Below, piece by piece: positions 60,541 to 64,000 of a DNA stretch of 64,000 nucleotides; position 1 is the stretch's first letter; each line of letters begins with the position of its first letter. Where the stretch lies: assembly GCA_022414725.1 (NCBI GenBank), contig CM039464.1, positions 48,601,598 through 48,665,597 on the forward strand, in the 5' to 3' direction. Source of the stretch: Microglena sp. YARC. Lineage: Eukaryota; Chlorophyta; Chlorophyceae; Chlamydomonadales; Chlamydomonadaceae. Both the position numbers and the translations under genes were made by a program. The notes under the pieces are model-generated. The model was not told the origin of the DNA. It saw nothing but the letters and a program-made list of their open reading frames with translations, and did not search any database.

Positions 60541-61140
60541 ATGGCCAAGTTCCTTGAATTTCTTGAGGGGCAGTCACAGGGACACTGGACTCTAGCCCCG
60601 GAGGGGACTGTGCAGCATTTCAGCACAGATGCTTGGAAGCTCTTGAACCCTGGTGATCATGTGGTTGTGATGATCGGAGGGTGGCGCCGTGGTTATGCAC
60701 ACCATGGCATTGTGATAAGTCCTTATGGCCCTGGTCAAGATCCTCAGGTTGCGCACTTTGTGTCTCGTACTGGCGACATGTTGATGCGAGATGCTCGATT
60801 ACAGATCGGCTCGCACACTGAGTTCATTGGAGCAAGAGCGAATTTTGGTATCGTGCCGTATGCCTCTGTCAACTCCGAGTCCGAGAAATTCGAACACCAA
60901 CACGCCGTCGACCTTGCCAAGTGGATGGTGGAATCACCTGAGTTTGCTCTGAAGAAGTACAATCTGATCGCATGGAATTGCGAGTGCTTTGCTTGGGTCT
61001 GCAAAACTGGTGACATATATGCGCATTCCCACCAAGTTGCGCGTGTCCTAAAAGCCATCAGCGATGATCTGCGGAAGGGGGAGAGGTCCATTCTTCTGCG
61101 AACGGGAGCAGTTGCTTCAAGTTCTTGTATTGTCGCATGA
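60541..61140 (+). CDS. LRAT-like (NlpC/P60-superfamily) protein 2
   Basis: 199 residues from ATG 60541 (MAKFLEFLEGQSQGHWTLAP); a longer start near 60379 is possible but that part is not conserved. Motifs are PGDHVVVMIGGW, YAHHGIVISPYG, VAHFVSRTG and AWNCECFAWVCKTG, closer to plant LRAT-domain proteins than copy 1 (HHGI, AHF, NCE-F-x-x-x-CKTG all present). The end, RKGERSILLRTGAVASSSC, may be a tail. About 25% identical to copy 1 by eye, so an old duplication or two acquisitions. Confidence 0.82.
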   Translation: MAKFLEFLEGQSQGHWTLAPEGTVQHFSTDAWKLLNPGDHVVVMIGGWRRGYAHHGIVISPYGPGQDPQVAHFVSRTGDMLMRDARLQIGSHTEFIGARANFGIVPYASVNSESEKFEHQHAVDLAKWMVESPEFALKKYNLIAWNCECFAWVCKTGDIYAHSHQVARVLKAISDDLRKGERSILLRTGAVASSSCIVA

Positions 61141-61308
61141 CATGGCAGATCACTCTCCAAGTTTATATCCTCGAACTTATGAATTCCTAACTACACATCC
61201 GGGGTCCTGGGGGTAAGATTCAATACACTGTAACATTATTGACCGGTCTGAGTGTAACGCTTCGGAGGGGAACGCGAAGTGACACAAGTTAACAAGGCTT
61301 TGCAATCA

Positions 61309-61845
61309 TCAGACAAACATTATCATGTCGCTCGGTAGCTTTGCAAATTGAGCAATACCCCAGTCAACCATGATATTGTGACCATCCAGAGTGACCACAC
61401 TGGCAACATAGTGGACGTATCCCTTGCAAGGGCCCGGGTGTTGCGTATCATCCTGAGTCCAAACGCAACTGCCCTCTGTCAGACAGTACGGTTTAGCACC
61501 ATCTGGAACGGTTCTGTCTTTGACAGGAGCAGTGCCGTTGATGCCTGGAGCCAATGATAGGGTGGCGCCCGACGGAGAGTACATTACGACAGTGACCATT
61601 CTCGAACGCATCAGCCCATGGATCTTTGAGAAGAATTCTACAGCAGCCCTAGCAGCAAACTGGCAGTCGCCCCCGAAAGGCCCGACTAGTCCTTCTCCAC
61701 GATCGTTTACCTCGTAATCGGCAACTATCTCAGCCATGCTCATGCTGGACGAGCCCATGTTCCTGCGCATGGCAAGCAGCGCGGTGCAAGCATCAGTGTT
61801 ACAGTGTATGCGCAAACAAGGTATCGGGATCAAGAGCGGTGACAC
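61309..61845 (-). CDS. Possible cysteine peptidase/transglutaminase-like protein
   Basis: Starts near ATG 61770 (MRRNMGSSSMSMAEIVADYE) or at 61845. GGDCQFAARAAVEFFSK near the N-terminus has a Cys at the start of a helix. CKGYVHYVASVV holds a His on a strand, and HNIMVDWGIAQF has an Asp on the next strand. Cys-helix, His-strand, Asp-strand is the papain/transglutaminase arrangement. I cannot assign a family, and the call rests on this order only. It would be the third thiol-fold protein in a 3-kb cluster. Confidence 0.4.
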   Translation of the reverse strand: MSPLLIPIPCLRIHCNTDACTALLAMRRNMGSSSMSMAEIVADYEVNDRGEGLVGPFGGDCQFAARAAVEFFSKIHGLMRSRMVTVVMYSPSGATLSLAPGINGTAPVKDRTVPDGAKPYCLTEGSCVWTQDDTQHPGPCKGYVHYVASVVTLDGHNIMVDWGIAQFAKLPSDMIMFV

Positions 61846-62350
61846 ACGGGTACTGGTTCAAGTTCAATTGTTTTATGTAAACACGCTCCCCCATTCAATC
61901 ACGGATGATGATGGATGTGCCTAAATCCCATAACAGTCGGCCATCCTCGGCAATCACGGTGCCTGTCCCCGAAAGCACCATGCACGTGTCCTTCGGGGGC
62001 CACCAATCCTGAGAATAAAATCGGAACATGATCGGGTTGAGCATCGCTAAGAACTTGTATTACCATTTGCGCTCATTCTTATGTGTGTTTTAGGTGCATT
62101 AGATAGATAGGATAACGCACGCACTCTATCACGACACATGCCGCATCATCCTCACACACGCGTCGCGGCGGCTGCTGTCGAGATGCTGCCTTACAGTATC
62201 GCCCTGTGACTCGACACAGGTGCAGACTGATGCGAAGGTCGCCCTGTGACTGGACACAAGTGCCGCCGTGATGCGATAATTCCAATCACTGCGAGGTGGA
62301 GGAGCACCTGAAGTTCATTGATAAAATAGAATCTGAGTTCAACGCTCGTG
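61846..62350. other. Intergenic; short duplicated phrase
   Basis: TCGCCCTGTGACT(C/G)GACACA(A/G)GTGC occurs at about 62200 and 62241. A TAGATAGATAGGATA run lies at 62102. An open minus-strand frame (62079-62285) over the duplication is not convincing. Confidence 0.4.
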
Positions 62351-62352
62351 GT

Positions 62353-62832
62353 TAGCTTGGTAGTTCAGAGAACTCGCGGACGAGGCGCATACGTGGGATC
62401 GGAGATGCTTTTTCGAAATTGGGTTTGGATGAGTTGGATAGCGTTTTTACGCCTAATATGGTGGGCACGCCACGCTTGTTGGATCTTTCTAGCATATTTC
62501 GAAAGTGTGACATTCTCAACGATATAATTTATGTGTAATTGTTTGTGGTATGTCTCGCTCGTTGCATATACACTTCTACACCGGTCAGATAGCCTTGCTG
62601 GCACAATCCAGAAGCTCCTCATGTAATCATGTCTTCCTTCTCTTTGCTGAAGATGACGATGAGGTTGGATCTCATACGTGTCACAAATGAACCCGTCCAG
62701 TATCATTAAACACGGTTTTGTGGATATCCAATTGGGGTCGATTGTGACTGCTCTCACAATATTGTGTTTACTCCAGAACTTCACGCAGGTGTCATCTAGG
62801 TCTGAAAAGACAATATTCTCCCAGCCTTCCAT
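62353..62832 (-). CDS. IQ-motif protein with a giant-virus-type C-terminus, frameshifted at its end
   Basis: From ATG 62832 (MEGWENIVFSDLDDTCVKFW). The first ~95 residues have no family match. Then KYARKIQQAWRAHHIRRKNA, AIQLIQTQFRKSISDPTY: an IQ-like helix followed by the RxxISDPxY signature that ends many mimivirus- and phycodnavirus-type proteins, usually continuing C-R-x-R-L-x-x-E-F. Here the annotated frame ends with APRPRVL at 62365, but the neighbouring frame reads RLVREFSEL at about 62353-62379. One base was lost near 62380. The motif is strong evidence for giant-virus origin. Confidence 0.75.
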
Positions 62833-62859
62833 CTATGAACATTTGTTAAATGGTCGAGT

Positions 62860-62905
62860 TGTTTGCTTATACAGTCGGAGACACAAATTGTGGGACCTCT
62901 CAAAT
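62860..62905 (-). promoter_or_regulatory. Conserved upstream motif (gene at 62832)
   Basis: Minus strand GGTCCCACAATTTGTGTCTC then CGACTGTAT, about 40-70 bp before ATG 62832. Shared with the motif before the protease genes. Confidence 0.5.
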
Positions 62906-62953
62906 GTCCCTAGCTGTATGGATGGAATGAATGTCCACTTGCGGGATGATGAG

Positions 62954-63643
62954 TCAAGGCCAGCAACCACACGCAGGTGATGATGCCGTGATGCCCGACA
63001 CAAACCCTTCCACCTTGGCAACATTGACGCATCGGACCTGCTGATTGGTGATCCCTTGCACAAACCCTGCTCCGCATAGCACCATGCCCACCAACTCCAT
63101 GTGCAAGTTGAAGACCGCCCCCCCTGAAAAGCCGTTGTCAGCATACGCATCGGTGGTGAAGATGGCCGCCTGCTCCATGGATGTCACCATGCCCTTTGTG
63201 AAGTTAAGCTTGCTGCCTGACGAGAAGCCCAACAAGTAGACGGTGTCCCCCACATTTGGAGCGGTGTGCCTCACAGGTGGCAATGGGCAGGTGGCATCGA
63301 CCTTGATGACCGAAATGTCGGCACTGCGGTCCTCACCAAGAGTGATAACGTCTGACTGCCTGCCATCAGGGTAGCACGCCACAATTTGGTTGGTGCCAGC
63401 TGCTGATGTGACATGTGCTGCAGTCACTGCCAAACGTAGGCCATGCATCACGTAAAATGCGCTGCCCGCTGCATGCAAAGACCCATCAGCGTGCTTGTAC
63501 TTGAGGCACAACATGTACCGACACATCTTCTCGTTGATGTTCTTGTCGTTTGATTGCTTGGCCAAGGCGAGCTGGTAGGGTTCGAGCTCAGCGTCAATGC
63601 CAAATCGAAGGCGAGACATGTTGTACTTGTTCCAATCATCCAT
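62954..63643 (-). CDS. Trypsin-like serine protease, catalytic triad intact
   Basis: 229 residues from ATG 63643 (MDDWNKYNMSRLRFGIDAEL). Triad: His in AVTAAHVTSA (near 63420), Asp in DRSADISVIKVD (near 63320), Ser in DNGFSGGAVFNLH (near 63120). This is the HtrA/trypsin-2 type with GxSGG. No signal peptide or PDZ domain is seen. The C-terminus (VEGFVSGITASSPACGCWP) is short. Viral-block trypsin-like proteases are uncommon but known in some giant viruses. The start is 14 bp below the conserved upstream motif and 111 bp from a divergent second protease. Confidence 0.85.
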   Translation of the reverse strand: MDDWNKYNMSRLRFGIDAELEPYQLALAKQSNDKNINEKMCRYMLCLKYKHADGSLHAAGSAFYVMHGLRLAVTAAHVTSAAGTNQIVACYPDGRQSDVITLGEDRSADISVIKVDATCPLPPVRHTAPNVGDTVYLLGFSSGSKLNFTKGMVTSMEQAAIFTTDAYADNGFSGGAVFNLHMELVGMVLCGAGFVQGITNQQVRCVNVAKVEGFVSGITASSPACGCWP

Positions 63644-63754
63644 AACATACAGTCAGAGACAGAATTTATTGGACCCCCCAACGTTGCCCAAACGCAACGA
63701 TCTGCCGGTCTGGATGATTAGGTGTGTCCCACTTTATTTGAGAACAACTGTAAC
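63644..63754. promoter_or_regulatory. Divergent promoter between two serine protease genes
   Basis: On the minus strand GGTCCAATAAATTCTGTCTC then TGACTGTAT precedes ATG 63643. On the plus strand GTCCCACTTTATTTGAGAAC then AACTGTAAC precedes ATG 63755. Both resemble the motif at 62860-62905: GTCC, an AT-rich core, and ACTGTA near the start. Confidence 0.5.
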
Positions 63755-64000
63755 ATGGCCAGGTTGCGGATAAACTTGGATGCTGGTGTGGATGTCGGTG
63801 CTGCAGTGGTGATGATGCTCGACCAGGAAGTGTATGCCAAGGTGTCACCATTGGTAGTGAAGCTGCTTGGATTCAGACAGGACGGAAGCCTAGTTGGTCA
63901 GTTCAGCGGCTTCATGCATGGGGAAGTCATCGTGGCAGCAGGACACATGCAGGGGGTCTGCGGCAAGCCCCCAGGCAGTACATCACAGGCTGTGGCCTTC
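63755..64000 (+). CDS. Second trypsin-like serine protease, N-terminal part (runs off the window)
   Basis: 82 codons open from ATG 63755 to the window end. MARLRINLDAGVDVGAAVVM leads into VKLLGFRQDGSLVGQFSGFM and HGEVIVAAGHMQG. This aligns with the strand-His region of the neighbouring protease (YKHADGSLHAAGSAFYVMHG, AVTAAHV), so His in AAGHM is the probable catalytic His. The Asp and Ser parts lie beyond 64000. A tandem, inverted duplicate of the gene at 62954-63643. Confidence 0.6.
   Translation, partial: MARLRINLDAGVDVGAAVVMMLDQEVYAKVSPLVVKLLGFRQDGSLVGQFSGFMHGEVIVAAGHMQGVCGKPPGSTSQAVAF

Overview
The window looks like nuclear DNA of a unicellular eukaryote, probably an alga or alga-like protist. 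Evidence is GT-AG introns in several genes, a complete Ty1/copia retrotransposon, a LINE fragment, a divergent histone H3 gene, several satellites with units of about 180 bp, and very long minisatellites. At both ends, however, the sequence changes character: roughly 1-16.8 kb and 57.6-64 kb hold compact, intronless genes of nucleocytoplasmic large DNA virus (giant virus) type. I read these ends as endogenised giant-virus DNA or a related large element. The species cannot be named from sequence alone.

Left viral-like block (1-16.8 kb): a CTTTG pentamer tract; a broken D5-type primase-helicase (1404-4610, minus); two further D5 helicase relatives that both start inside the Walker A motif, one joined to the R1 repeat (5708-6544) and one fused to a GIY-YIG/T5orf172-like domain (7728-8753); an origin-binding-protein-like primase plus SF2 helicase with one internal amber codon (10129-12438) and its downstream companion (8796-10035). 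Then comes an array of small coiled-coil ORFs separated by copies of palindromic repeats R1 and R2.

Middle block (16.8-57.6 kb): intron-containing genes for a PD-(D/E)XK nuclease-like protein, a DUF7869-like protein, a divergent histone H3 and a C5-cytosine DNA methyltransferase-like protein, plus unidentified multi-exon genes. These lie among tandem arrays: a CTCCC...GGGAG dyad array, three satellites of about 180 bp, and about 62 copies of a 91-bp hairpin-forming unit at 40.7-46.45 kb. A copia element with 297-bp LTRs and a 5-bp target duplication occupies 50326-57202.

Right viral-like block (57.6-64 kb): dense single-exon genes for an acidic unknown protein, a GNAT acetyltransferase, two LRAT-like proteins, a coiled-coil protein, a possible cysteine peptidase, an IQ-motif protein with a giant-virus-type C-terminus, and two trypsin-like serine proteases, one cut by the window end. 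R1 and R2 occur in both end blocks, in opposite orientations, which ties the blocks to one source.

The replication genes are nearly intact but carry isolated in-frame stops and single frameshifts. The copia element and the LINE show the same. Decay after endogenisation, assembly error in homopolymers, or stop-codon readthrough are the competing explanations.
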